This document shows positions 41,062 to 52,077 of a stretch of 64,000 nucleotides of DNA, in pieces. Within the stretch, counting starts at the first letter, position 1. Every line of letters starts with the position of its first letter. This stretch comes from Hysterium pulicare CBS 123377 (Eukaryota; Ascomycota; Dothideomycetes; Hysteriales; Hysteriaceae), in assembly GCA_000467715.1 (NCBI GenBank), contig AJFK01000618.1, forward strand, positions 53,423 through 117,422. The letters are read 5' to 3'. The notes under the pieces are model-generated. The model was not told where the DNA came from and ran no database searches. It saw nothing but the letters and a program-made list of their open reading frames with translations. A program made the position numbers and the translations under genes.

Positions 41062-41791
41062 AGGATGGGGGCTTCTGGTGCTCGTTGAAGTGGGTCTTTC
41101 TTTTCAGGAATGCATATGCTGGCGTCTGTAGCATTTATGTTAGCGGGGATCTTAGGAGGATAGAAATGGCATGGGTTCGATCATTCAATATCCAAGACTT
41201 CACGTAGAACATGCTTTGGAAAAGCTAAGTATGATCATCAGATTTCTCATTCCATTCTGATTATTAGAGAATTATAGGTGGTAACCAATCTGGGCTACAT
41301 ATGAAGATGCAGTTGGAATTGGTATCACTGTAGTGAGAGAAGGAAGGTAAGCAAGAAAAGAGAAGAAAAGAAAAACAGGAAGTGAGGACCCCCGGGTATT
41401 CCCGAAACCCTTCTGATATAGAGCAAAGCATATATCCCTCTCAATGTCCGCCATCCATTTGATAATCCCGGAACCGTGCCTAAATCAGAAGGTATCCATA
41501 TAGCTATAACCGTACCCAGAGTATCCAGATACCTTTCATCCATGTGTGTGAATGGAATTAGATGTAACTAACCATAACCGTACTGCAAGACCAGTCTGTG
41601 TATAAAGGAATCTGTCAAGAAAAGAAAAGGAAAGAAAAGGAAAGAAAAGGAAAGAAAAGGAAACTCCAAAACGCCAAGTGAGAACCCAACCCAACAAAAG
41701 CTATTCCCAGAAAAGCCATCCATTTTGTTGAGTGGCATGTCAAGTAGCAGTGAGAGTGTCCAGCTACCATGTCGATAAGAGCTAACACATA
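41062..41791. other. Convergent 3' intergenic region
   Basis: 730 bp between DUS2 and the F-box-like gene, both of whose 3' ends face it. It contains the AAAGAAAAGG tandem repeat; otherwise nothing is recognised. Confidence 0.5.
41621..41660. repeat. AAAGAAAAGG x4 tandem repeat
   Basis: Four perfect head-to-tail copies of a purine-only 10-mer, in the 3' intergenic region between DUS2 and the F-box-like gene. The unit is identical in all copies, so copy number may vary between strains. Confidence 0.95.
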
Positions 41792-43150
41792 TCACGTAGC
41801 GATGCTCCCGGCCGTTTCCGTTGGGTCTTCATCATCGTCCCAATACCGGAAAACAGCTTCAGCATAAGCTGGTGGGCTGAGCACTGCATTCGGAGCGGCT
41901 TCATAGAGGAGCTTGGTTGGAATCATGAGGTTGAAACGGCCGTGCTCGGATTCGTAGGAGTTAGGATTGTTGAGTTCGATGTGTATATGGGTCAGCTTGA
42001 ACCAGTCCACGAGGAAGTAGAGAACGTTTTCCCAGGGCATGATTACGCTGTCGCGGAATGTGACAGAGCGGAGTGTATGGCGGAGCTTCTTCATGAAGAT
42101 TTCCCACTTGTCACGCTCCATGACGCATTTGTCGAAGGTGATATTCGTCAGGGCTGGGAAGGAGTGGCTGACTCCTCGAGCAGTAAGCCAATAACGTTTG
42201 TAGACGAAGAAATGGGCAAGTTCGAGGTGCTTCAGCTTCGACGTCACCCATTGGACTTCATCAAGATACAAGTTTGCGCAACCCTTCAGTTTTGGCTCGG
42301 TGCCGTGTTCTTGAGTCAGATTAATGCGTTCGGTATTGAAGAAAAGAGATTCAAGGACCTCAGAATCCATGAATGCTGTGATATGTGATTGCCAATTGGT
42401 CGGAGCAGGAAATGAGAAGTCTTGAAGAAAAGTCTCTGATTCGTGGAGGGCAGTAAAAAGGAGTCCGAGGTCCGATACTTCGCTGAGGCAGTCGTGAAAT
42501 ACGTGTTCGGGGCCGAAGAGTTCATCGAGCTTTACCATGCGTAGCACGTCGAACAGTTTCGTGTACTTCGGAGAGATGTATTGATCGCGGTATGTGAAAG
42601 TTCGGAGGTTTTTGAGGCCTGAGAAGCATCTAACCAGCGTCTTGATGGAAGATACGCTGTGCTCTTCACGGTACCAGTTCGTTATTTGCTCGGTTGTAAT
42701 GGCCCAGCCACTACATTCATTGTACAGCCCACTGCCCCGGACGTTTTTTATATGACCAATAAGATCAAGGAGAGCAGGACCGGAGATCCGACCACACCCA
42801 AATATTAAGCCCTTGACATACCGGTTGACTTTATGGTTCTGGGCAACCTTCCTAAGATTCCGCATACTCTTTCGGCTACGGACATCAAAGGTCGTAAACT
42901 CGAGTCGCTGGCCGAATGCTCTCCAGGAGGAAACATAGAAACTCCGACAGACTAGTCGAATGTTCTGTATGTCGTTTGGTACATCCCTCCATACCATCTC
43001 GCGTAGACTCAGAACCGTTGAACGAATACAGGTTGGCGCAAGCAACTCAACAATATCCGTGATAAGTTCATGAGGTAAGTTGTCCATAGTCTTCGCAGAC
43101 GGGTTTGCTGGGGGCATTCGATCCTGAGGATCCAGACGTATGCCGCCCAT
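41792..43150 (-). CDS. F-box-like protein
   Basis: One exon of 452 aa, from ATG 43150. An F-box-like motif spans about residues 23-75 (MDNLPHELITDIVELLAP, then NIRLVCRSFYVSSWRAFGQR). The rest lacks regular leucine-rich repeats but has repeated LxxLxF-type strands and helices (SGLKNLRTFTYRDQYI, TSKLKHLELAHFFVYKRYW, FPALTNITFDKCVMERDKW), as in many fungal F-box proteins with degenerate LRR-like folds. Such proteins link substrates to the SCF ubiquitin ligase through Skp1. The substrate is unknown. The Pro-Xxx-Glu-Leu-Ile opening resembles the LPAEIR motif of the cluster 13 kb away but is followed by a different domain. Confidence 0.8.
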   Translation of the reverse strand: MGGIRLDPQDRMPPANPSAKTMDNLPHELITDIVELLAPTCIRSTVLSLREMVWRDVPNDIQNIRLVCRSFYVSSWRAFGQRLEFTTFDVRSRKSMRNLRKVAQNHKVNRYVKGLIFGCGRISGPALLDLIGHIKNVRGSGLYNECSGWAITTEQITNWYREEHSVSSIKTLVRCFSGLKNLRTFTYRDQYISPKYTKLFDVLRMVKLDELFGPEHVFHDCLSEVSDLGLLFTALHESETFLQDFSFPAPTNWQSHITAFMDSEVLESLFFNTERINLTQEHGTEPKLKGCANLYLDEVQWVTSKLKHLELAHFFVYKRYWLTARGVSHSFPALTNITFDKCVMERDKWEIFMKKLRHTLRSVTFRDSVIMPWENVLYFLVDWFKLTHIHIELNNPNSYESEHGRFNLMIPTKLLYEAAPNAVLSPPAYAEAVFRYWDDDEDPTETAGSIAT

Positions 43151-45016
43151 CGTCAGATACTAGCTTGAAAATCGCCGGCAGCTTCGGCAGATAGAAGTAA
43201 AGAGAAGAGATGAAAGAGGTGATAATTGGTCTCAGAGCTTAAGAAGAAACGATCTTGTAACAGGTTTGTCTATCCAGAAAAACCTTGTTGTTGATGTAAG
43301 AAAGAAGAAGAATCGGATTGAAGGACAAGATATAAGGAAATTGGTCACTTTCAATAAGCCAGCCTTAGTATTGTTGTCTATTGTTGTCTATTGTTGTTCT
43401 GCGTTCAATAGCGCTAGGACCACACCGAGTCACATGTAGTCAACTGCTAGTTCTATCCCAAGTCAAGGGGCGGTGAAGTCATTGGGAGGAGAGCGACAGG
43501 TGAAAGGTGAGCAAATCCGGGGGTTGACAAAAGTCTAGCGCTTCAGTGTCGAAACCGTTGTAGCATTCAAGAGAAGTAGTGGCCGATGCAAGAATTCAAA
43601 AAGACAGAGATGTATATGGCGGATGTAAGTTGGGGAGAAAGGGAGGCTTGAAGCGTCTGTGAAGTGAGAGAGGAAAGAGCATGAGCGGGAAAGACTTGGC
43701 AGTACTTTAGTGCGATTTGGATGACTGGTCCTCCTATCTTCTTGCCTATGCCGAAACAGGTATGGAAGATGTCGCCGTGAAAGAAGTTGATGCGATTGTG
43801 TCCTTCACAAAGCTTGAGAGTCTATGTGAGACAAGTCGTCAGCCAATGCTGAAGCCTCCCACCCAGCGTCATTGCCAGAGTATCAGTAATTCAATGGGTC
43901 GTGCTTGCTCACGCAGGTAAGGCCATCGTCAGCCTTCAACTCTCCCAGCGCGATATCTATGATCAGACAAAGTATTTCGCCGTCAATGGAAATAGTTGAC
44001 TATAGGAGCCTACCTAACTTCCTCAGATCGCTTAACGAAATCAATAGTAGAAAGGTATATCATGAACCACGTACATGTACATAGAGTGGTTCCGAAGCCG
44101 AAGCGTAAAACATTCACGAGTAGTGCCAGACAAACTGTATGTGACCTCAATGGTGTGCGATAAGATTCTCTCCCATCTCAAGCAATTTATACTATTCGGA
44201 TTCATCCTTACTGTCTCTTGTTTCGACATGATTTATTGTGGCTCCCTCTAAAATGCAACCGTGAGTAGCGCAAACAAACCAAGAAATGAACATGAAGTGA
44301 TGTACTATCAGCATGCAGAATAGAAGACCACACAATCTAGATGACCTAGGAAGGAGCTTTGCTGTGCCAAATATATTAACATGACTCGCAATTAGGGTTT
44401 GATAATCGAGCCCATAGTGCATAACTTGCTGCCAAGTTGAATCCTTCCAAGCTTGTGGACCTGGGATCGTTTGATCCTTTCAGCCGGGATTTCGGGTTGG
44501 CGATACGTGAGTTGGCGAGCACATTGCTGAGTCTGGTGTGTATGGTAATTGGAGATCTCGATGAGTAACGAGTTGCATATAGAGCCATTATATTACCTGC
44601 CCATTGCTATATTAAGATCGACGCCAGGATATCTGATGATAGATAAGCGTTAGCCATAACGCGTGAGATGCTTTGGAAGGTTTCATAAAACCTAACCACC
44701 AAAAATGAGCCCATTCTGTTTCGTTTGTGAAGTTGTAGCCGCTTTTATACCGATCGTCCGGACTTCCGAGAATACGGAGTAATGGGTGGTAATGCCAATC
44801 AAACGATTCCAAGGTAGAGGAACCAAACAACACATATGAGAAGGATCGAAAATTGGAACACTAACCATTTATATAGGCCTAGCTACCCTGTCTTGACGCC
44901 GCCCAAATGCACTCATCTCGTCATACCAAATATGAACCCTCAAACTTTATAATATGAAATTACCCTCCGCATATAATTAATCTTCTGCTGCCCAAAAGTG
45001 AACAGCGTCAGGCTTT
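43151..45016. other. Gene-free intergenic region
   Basis: 1.87 kb upstream of the F-box-like gene and downstream of CIA2. The part at about 44.2-45.0 kb is A/T-richer. Short frames exist but carry no domain. No tRNA or transposase signature noted. Confidence 0.4.
43371..43397. repeat. TTGTTGTCTA x2.7 repeat
   Basis: Two perfect and one partial copy of a 10-mer, about 220 bp upstream of the start codon of the F-box-like gene. Confidence 0.85.
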
Positions 45017-45673
45017 TCATTCACAGGTTGCGAGCATTTTCTGCAACACGCCCATTAGTGTTCCATTTTCGAGAGCTGCTGCCACCCTCTCCTTGTCTCC
45101 GAGTTGCTTATTTACAGCTTCGTCTGTGCTGTGCGTGCCTTTCTTGATGCGGACGTCTACGCGATATCGAGGGGGAAGGGCCTGCTCTAGACGGACGCGG
45201 ACACCCAATCCAATAACTGTGGCAAGAGAGCAATGCGTGATTGTAGGTGTGATCTCTACTTCCACGGTACTGATTGACGAACCAGGGGAAGTGGGAGGTA
45301 TAATACGAATGTCTTGCAAATTTACGACGGCAAGGGAGCCGAGGGAAAGCGGATGCTCCGGGTCAGAGATAGTGGATATGAGGTCTGTTGGCGGAGAAAT
45401 GTTAGCCAGGTAAGATTCCAGAAGTGACGGGGATACGGAGGACGCACCGTAGACTTCCTGTTCGTCCATGTCGTCCACAGAATCATCATCCGACTCGCTA
45501 GACGACACAGGCTGGTCAATGGGGTGACTGAGATCATGGTATGCTGGTACAAGATGGTCAAACAATCCGGTGCCTCCATCTTCGCGCTTTTTCACGGACG
45601 AGTCTCGCCGTCGCGATGGCAAGTCTGAAGGGTTCAGAATGGTTGGATTTGCGTTGTCCTTGTCAATCTCCAT
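45017..45673 (-). CDS. CIA2: MIP18-family Fe-S cluster assembly factor Cia2
   Basis: A single exon of 218 aa. The first ~95 residues are charged and Ser/Asp-rich. The MIP18/DUF59 domain then shows ISDPEHPLSLGSLAVVNLQD, VEITPTITHCSLATVIGLG with the reactive Cys C148, and RVDVRIKKGTHSTDEAVNKQL near the end. In the cytosolic iron-sulfur assembly pathway Cia2 pairs with Cia1 and Mms19 to deliver 4Fe-4S clusters to apoproteins such as DNA helicases and polymerases. The insertion between the DPEHP segment and the ITHC strand (PPTSPGSSISTVE) is a little longer than minimal homologues. The start ATG at 45673 is the only reasonable one. Confidence 0.93.
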   Translation of the reverse strand: MEIDKDNANPTILNPSDLPSRRRDSSVKKREDGGTGLFDHLVPAYHDLSHPIDQPVSSSESDDDSVDDMDEQEVYGASSVSPSLLESYLANISPPTDLISTISDPEHPLSLGSLAVVNLQDIRIIPPTSPGSSISTVEVEITPTITHCSLATVIGLGVRVRLEQALPPRYRVDVRIKKGTHSTDEAVNKQLGDKERVAAALENGTLMGVLQKMLATCE

Positions 45674-48600
45674 TGTAGCGCAAGGGTGTCAGACGACGAG
45701 AGATGAGAGGTCAAGTGTCGAGCTTCCTCAAGTGGAATGTGTATCCTTTGCAAGGCAGGACACTGGGCGGAGTGTCATGCGTTAATAAATTTTGTGGTGA
45801 AGAGGCGATTGGAAAAGGTGGGTTGCCTCCAAAATCAACCCCGCCAGCTTATCTCATCATGGCCGCAACATCACGAATCATTATTGACCACACTTTAATT
45901 CTCGCTGGAGCTGTAAGATACTGAACACTCACAATTGCCTGTTTGCAAATAGAAGCCAGGAGAACCCTCACCACTATGTACGCGGAATCTCTGCGTCAAA
46001 GGTACGCGGTACGTGTCATATCGGAAAGCTCCTCCTGACTACCTTAGTCATGATAGACTCTGGGACGTCCTGCAGGTCATCCCGTCACAGGCATTTTGCT
46101 TAACCACTTTGAGCCAACAGGCGCGATGCATGGAACCTTCTTTTGCTCCGGAGTGTCGCCTCAAGGCTCTCTTGTCGCATCTTTAAAAACAGGCTGCGCT
46201 CGTCGTCAGCGGCTGACGCGGGACGTTAGAGAACACCAGGTTTCAACCATCTCTTATGACCAAAAGCTGTCGGTCAAACAGGAAGACGTTGTTAGCTGAA
46301 GCGCCACTTGGCTGCCTTATCTGCATACTGACTAGTTAGCCAGTACGACAATAACGGCGTGAGGATATGCAAGCATTCATGGGTGGTAACCAAAGCGCTA
46401 CACCGCATGCAAGCTCCAGAACAGTGGCTCATCATCAACAGGTCACTGTCCAGGCTTGTTTGGTTCTATCTTTACCACGAATCCAGGGGCTTTTATTACT
46501 CCGTGCAGTTCTTGATTGACGTTCGTGGATGGGAAGGACGAAGCGATTATGCACGGCAAGTTGCTTCGTCACCGATGATCCCTCCAGCCCCCTTGCCCCT
46601 GCGCAACGCTCAGGCACGCGGCATCACCGACACACATCCCTCCGCTTGGTTGAACCAAGGGTTTGGAACCGTCTCTTTTCATACAGATGCCGCCGGCGCG
46701 GTTGACTTGCGTATGTGCCGAATTCGCCATAAGGAGTGTGGGCATCTCCTGCTGCGGGAGCAGCCGGTAAGATATCGGGCCGGTCCCAGACTGTTGCTCG
46801 TTTTCCAGTCCTGAGACTTGGGATTTGAAGTTACTGGTGGGTCGTACAAATACGTGGATGCGGTTCCATATTGGATGTTTGGGTCCTTGTTCCAGCCCTA
46901 CGTCTACATCGTGATAACTGTCAAGGACACCCTTCCATAGTATATTTATTAGCGCCACGGGGACAGCCATGCCTCAGACTTGCAGTGACGTTGGCTCGGA
47001 AGCAAAGTCATCACCTTTCGCCGGTTGATTGCTACAGGTATTGTTCCGACTTGGCAGCTATAGGTTTTACCGCAGCTCCAAGAGGGCTGGAATCGTTAAA
47101 GTCCACATTCCACCGCCAAGGAATCAGCTCGCTGAATGTCTTGAAAAACAAGAAGGTGTCGCGTGCAGAAGAGATAGCCACGGCGGCCGCAATCATGGCA
47201 GCACGTTCCGAAGGCGCCGTAGGATTGGAGCATTACGTTTCCCTAGCCTTGTCCCACAAACCCGGGCCAGCAGACGCGGTGTCGCTGAGGTTATTGGGCC
47301 TCGTGTCCAGTTCATGCGTCGACAGCCAAAGGGCCACTTCATGAGATTGGCAATATCGCAATATCGAAGCGCTCGAGATTGTTTCATGCGAACCGCGATG
47401 GACCTGATGGATGGTGTTGCACGGATGGTCTGAGCTCTGGATCCATGGTAACTGCAGCCAATGGACCCCAGTCCTTCCACCGAGGCATCTTCTGGAAATC
47501 CAAGGATGGCGGAGAGGATGTCGCTGAAGCTTCACACGGACCTGGGTCTGGGATGGCCATTCTTCGGCCACATTATCAGCGCCCAACTAGGAAACCTACA
47601 AAACATTCTACTAAGTACAATGGTAAACGTCATGCAAATCCAGGCGCTGGCAGCCGTGCCGCTCAACCCTCGAATCTGCTCACGGCCTAACTAAGACGAA
47701 CGGTCAAGCAAGAGGCGCAACATGATTACTCTCCTGCCCTCCAAGGCAAGGCTTGTAGTTGAAGATGGTGTGTGTGCTTGTCACCACCATGCACCATTTG
47801 GCGTCGTCGAAATAGAGTGCTAGCTGCCCCTTTCCAGGAAGCTGCTCTTGATCAGATCTATTATGCACATGGAGGAGCAATAGTGCCTCGTCATCATGGC
47901 TAGCCAAGTGTAAAGCTGTAATTTTACGAACGCGGGCTTCCATGATGGGAACCATGTGGGCATGAGGCAGCAAGGAGCTTCTTGGAGCAATGGCTGTGGA
48001 ACTCTAGGTAAAGGAGCACGTTAATCGGCAGTCCAGCGTTGCACCGTCCCTCCAAAACAACGAGCTTGGTCGCGTGTATGAGAAGGGTGAACGGGCGGCA
48101 GGACGTAGGTATTCGTGGCACTGTGGCATTCGACTCCGTTGTTTTTCCTCATTCGGCTCCAAATTAATGCTGCCGGCACGGGTACGTACCATGTTGAAGT
48201 GCGGATTGACGTTGGCGTTGGTCGTCTACAACTTCTATCCAGTAGGCCTCAGAGACGCGAAGGCGATGCGTCTCCTCCTCGATTCGGGGGTTGAGACTCT
48301 GCTGTGCCGCTTCGAGACAGTCGTACGACTCGCCCGAGCTTTCAGGACCCCCTCCATGAAACGTGAAGACTGAGAGTGATGGGGATCTCGATGTTGCAAG
48401 CCTTGCGAGGGGCTCTCCCAGCACCGTCGGTCCCTTCTTCGACCCCCTTGACTCTGTGCGAGCCCCCACTGCGACGGCAGTTCCCATGCTGCAGCCGTGC
48501 CCTCACACGCTCGGGTGCGCTTACGGAGTAGCTCTCTGCGAGGTCCTGACTCTTGGTGGGCGTTGCAGGCTCACTGGCTGCTAAGTTAATAATGCTGACG

Positions 48601-49039
48601 CTGGGCCTTTTGCGTCTAGGGACGCCCAGGCAGTCTTGATTACTGCGCTCAGGAGCCCTTCTACGCCACCTGCTGCACGCGAAGACGCACAAAAGCAGAG
48701 GCCTCAGCACATGCCATATCAACGTCCCCACATCTCATCTCCAATGCGTCCTGATCTGCTAACACCATCCGGCCTTGCGGAGAATTCTTGGGTTGTGCAG
48801 CAGCATACTTAGCAGCGCGGTCACGCATCTTCTGACGGGGCTTTCTGCTCTCTCAGCGTCATCCGCCCGAAAGGTGGAGTCCGAGTCCGAGTCCTCGTTA
48901 TCGATTGGATTGGTGGTCTGCTCCACCCAGACCGCCTAACTAAACCAGACTGGCAGCAGACCGGTCCGCTACAGACAAGAACAAATAACGCCCCGACGAA
49001 GCCGAATCTTCTTTCAACGACATCCTGCAAGTCATTGCT
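45674..49039. promoter_or_regulatory. 3.4-kb gene-free region upstream of the Zn2Cys6 factor
   Basis: Overlapping open frames of 100-150 codons occur on both strands (for example 46569-46970 minus, 46871-47344 plus, 48342-48731 minus), but none has a recognisable domain, codon pattern or splice structure that I would call a gene. The most likely content is the CIA2 promoter plus a long promoter and leader of the transcription factor, possibly with non-coding transcripts. No repeat or mobile element was recognised. Confidence 0.4.
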
Positions 49040-52000
49040 ATGACCGGCGAAGCCAGCGGACGGCCACTGCTACCGCAGACCGCCCAGATGCAGAGCTTCA
49101 CCTTTGCGCCACCAACCCTGGCCCCGCGTGAGAATCAGAGGAGTGAGAAGCGTCCATCGCTGCGGGGTTGCATAGCATTGCTGACGAGAATCGCACAGAT
49201 TATGTCTTTGTGGATGAGCACAATCGGCACAAGCGCCTCAAAGGTGCCTCAAGTCATTGCGCACAGTGCGATATCAAAGTTGCTGACACGCCTTAGTGAT
49301 GCGCGCCTGTGAAGGATGCCGAAGACGGAAAATTAAATGCGACGCCGCGACGACCAATGCATGGCCGTGTGCGGCTTGCATTCGATTGAAGCTGAACTGC
49401 GTACCGCCCACTGTGAGCTACGACAAAGACTACACCCCAGGATCAAGCGCATTCGAATTAGAACGACCTCAAGAGTACGAGAACCCGGCAGTCAGCGGAC
49501 AGGATGAATATCAGCGCCATCACTCTCTGCACCATCTTCCTGCGGAAATGGCGCCCGCAGTACCACCGACGATCCCAGCAACGTATGCAGATGGCATGAG
49601 GATGTATCAAACAGCGCCCTACATTGACCAGCAGACTCATCAAGAGCACTTGCAATATCCGCCCATGCCACAACCACCTGTAGTCGGCCAGGACCTCAAT
49701 TACCAGCCTCATCCGATGTATTCGGGAGCTCCAGCGCCACCATTGCACACCTCAAGTTCCGATGGTTCTTGGAAGAATGAGAGTTCTCCAGATCTAGCGG
49801 ATGCGCTCGGGGAGTTGAAGATTGACCATACAGCAGTTGGTAAGATTGTCAATCATCCGGAACGGATTTCTTGGGAGAGCTGACATGTGAAGCACCTTAC
49901 ATTGCAAACCAGAGAAAAAACCTTGCGCAAACGCCCGCTCAAGAAGAATTCGAGGTCCAATTGCCCCTATCGACCAGTCTAGATCACACAATCCGCATTC
50001 CACCCGAAATGATGCCGCCAGAACAACAAGCTCTGCACTACTTCAATTACTTTTTCGATAATATCCACCCGTATTGCCCTGTGATTAATCGAACTTACTT
50101 TTATCAACAGTGGCAAACAGCGCGAGATTCTATCTCTCCGCTCCTTCTTGAGGCCATCTTTGCTTGTGCTACCTTGATGTTGGAAGGAGCCTCGCAAGGA
50201 AGTAAATGGCTGGCTCTTGCATCTAGTCAGTACTATTTTCGTATCCTATCTTTCAGTCCACTAACAATCTCTAGAACACGAGGATAGTTTCAAAGACGTG
50301 CCTCGTCTTAGTACAATCCAGGCAACTATATTACTGGTGAAAGCGCGAGAATCCGCTCCGAAGCGAGGATATTTCTGGCGCTCATGGATGACAGTCGTTA
50401 ACTGTGTGGCCATGGCGAAAGATCTCGAGATTGACGATCACTTCGAAAACCACCAAATGGGAAAGCCTTGCGGTTCTTCTTTTCATGATTGTATAACCAA
50501 GACGCGAGTGTGGCATACGCTATTTTTACTAGAAGTCATGGTTGGAGGTCCTCAAGGTACGTGGTTATGACATCTCTCGTCAAATGGCTATACTGAGGAA
50601 GAATAGGTCGGTTTGATTTCGGCGTGACCCTTGATACAGTGGACCTGAGCATGCCGATGCGGATCGCGGGACTCGATGATGCTGAATATCAGGTTTCACG
50701 GCAATTTACCCAGTATCTGCGAATCGTAAACAATATCCAGAGGACAACGCTTCTCCATGCATCTTTACGGAAGAAGAAGAAGGATTGGGCGTTAGACATC
50801 GAATTCGTCCAACACAATGGCAGCTTTCCTATATGGCTGAGGGACTTACCGGAAGACATGCAAATTGTGTATCCGCCTGATGGATCTGCACCGTGGATTC
50901 CTTCTCATTTTATCGCGAACATGCACTGCTATCACCATCTCGCGGTTATAATGCACCACAGGCCACAGTTACACAGTCTATCCGACTCATTCGATGGGGT
51001 TTGGAAACAGCATATGATCATCTGCTATTCCGCGGCAAAACATATGTGCAAGCTTCAAGAAGCTATTCTGAAGACGTACGGACTTCCGGGCCTATTGTGC
51101 ATGCAGAGAGGCATCAGCTTCACTGTTTATGCTGTGTTAACATGCACTATGCTACATCTCGTAAGCTCAATCACGATGAACATTCTAATCTACAATATCC
51201 GTCTGACATTATTAGGTCGCAATTACTTGCCCGGACCCAGAACTCAACAGTGACGCGAGAGAATTCTTTGTTCGGCACATGCGCATCTTAGAGACCTGTA
51301 CGCCATCGTGGCCCATGCCAGAGATGCATCAACAAGTCAATACTCTCCGACAGGCGTTCTCTGCGGATACCTCGAAGCCCTTTGAGCTGAAACCCAGCTT
51401 TCCTTTTGGAAGCCCCCCAATCCAGAATAACGCTAGTCCGCTGAGCAATGAGGATACCTACCGGTCTCGGGTTCCAGGCCAGCAATCACCTTTGGAAACA
51501 CCAGGTCAAGTCCACTACCATACCCATCCCATCTCTCCGCCAATTTCAGCGAGCGACCAGGACCCCAAGACTGACTCTCCCGTAGTTCAGTCTCTGGTTA
51601 TGATGGCAGCTGGACAAAGGGCTCCTCAGACATCAGCCGCTGTTCATATGCAAGAACCTGTACAATGGAACCCAAATAGGATCTTTGAGTGAGCGACTCC
51701 CTCTCCTCTTCAATAAGCATAATTTACTGATTTGGAAAAGTCACTGGAACACAGCCTTTGGTACGCCCCCTCCCAGCACTTCGTCTCAATCGTCTCCGCC
51801 TCTAAGACCACCACCCCCAGGAAACTTCGAGGCCCGAACTCCACAGGAAACGAATCCTTCAGCATACCAACTCCCCAGCGTATCACCAAGTTCGAACACT
51901 CTTCAGAATTCACAGGCACAACTGCCACCGCCCGTCAGCTATGCTACCCCTAATGTCACCCCAAGCATGTGGCAGGATGTTGTAGCCAGTTCTTTTGGGG

Positions 52001-52077
52001 ACGGCCTCAAGCGACGATGGGATTATGGCAACGCTTCGATTATGGATCAACCACAAATGTACAAACGGGCACGCTAA
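49040..52077 (+). CDS. Zn2Cys6 fungal transcription factor
   Basis: Eight exons: 49040-49142, 49199-49243, 49297-49839, 49893-50225, 50275-50556, 50607-51160, 51216-51688 and 51741-52077, with introns of 49-56 nt, giving 889 aa. The binuclear zinc cluster has C54, C57, C64, C74, C77 and C84 (CX2CX6CX9CX2CX6C), starting MRACEGCRRRKIKC. The linker is rich in Pro, Tyr and Gln. The fungal middle-homology domain begins near the HPYCPVINRTYFYQQW segment and includes RSWMTVVNCVAMAKDL. The C-terminus is Pro/Ser/Gln-rich, probably activating or disordered. Exon 2 is a 45-nt microexon encoding VFVDEHNRHKRLK just before the cluster. The exact donor of intron 1 is the weakest call. Target genes are unknown. 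Confidence 0.87.
49199..49243 (+). other. 45-nt microexon before the zinc cluster
   Basis: Bounded by a CACAG acceptor and a GTGCCT donor. Encodes 14 full codons (YVFVDEHNRHKRLK) and supplies the first base of the valine before the MRACEGC zinc-cluster start. It would be easy for automatic annotation to miss. Confidence 0.7.

Noticed and set aside
41165-41190. GGTTCGATC resembling a tRNA B box
   Set aside because: The expected tail of the B box does not match, no A box or acceptor stem pairs could be found around it.
46569-47586. Several 100-150-codon frames on both strands
   Set aside because: They overlap each other, lack domains and splice support, and no codon bias was evident.
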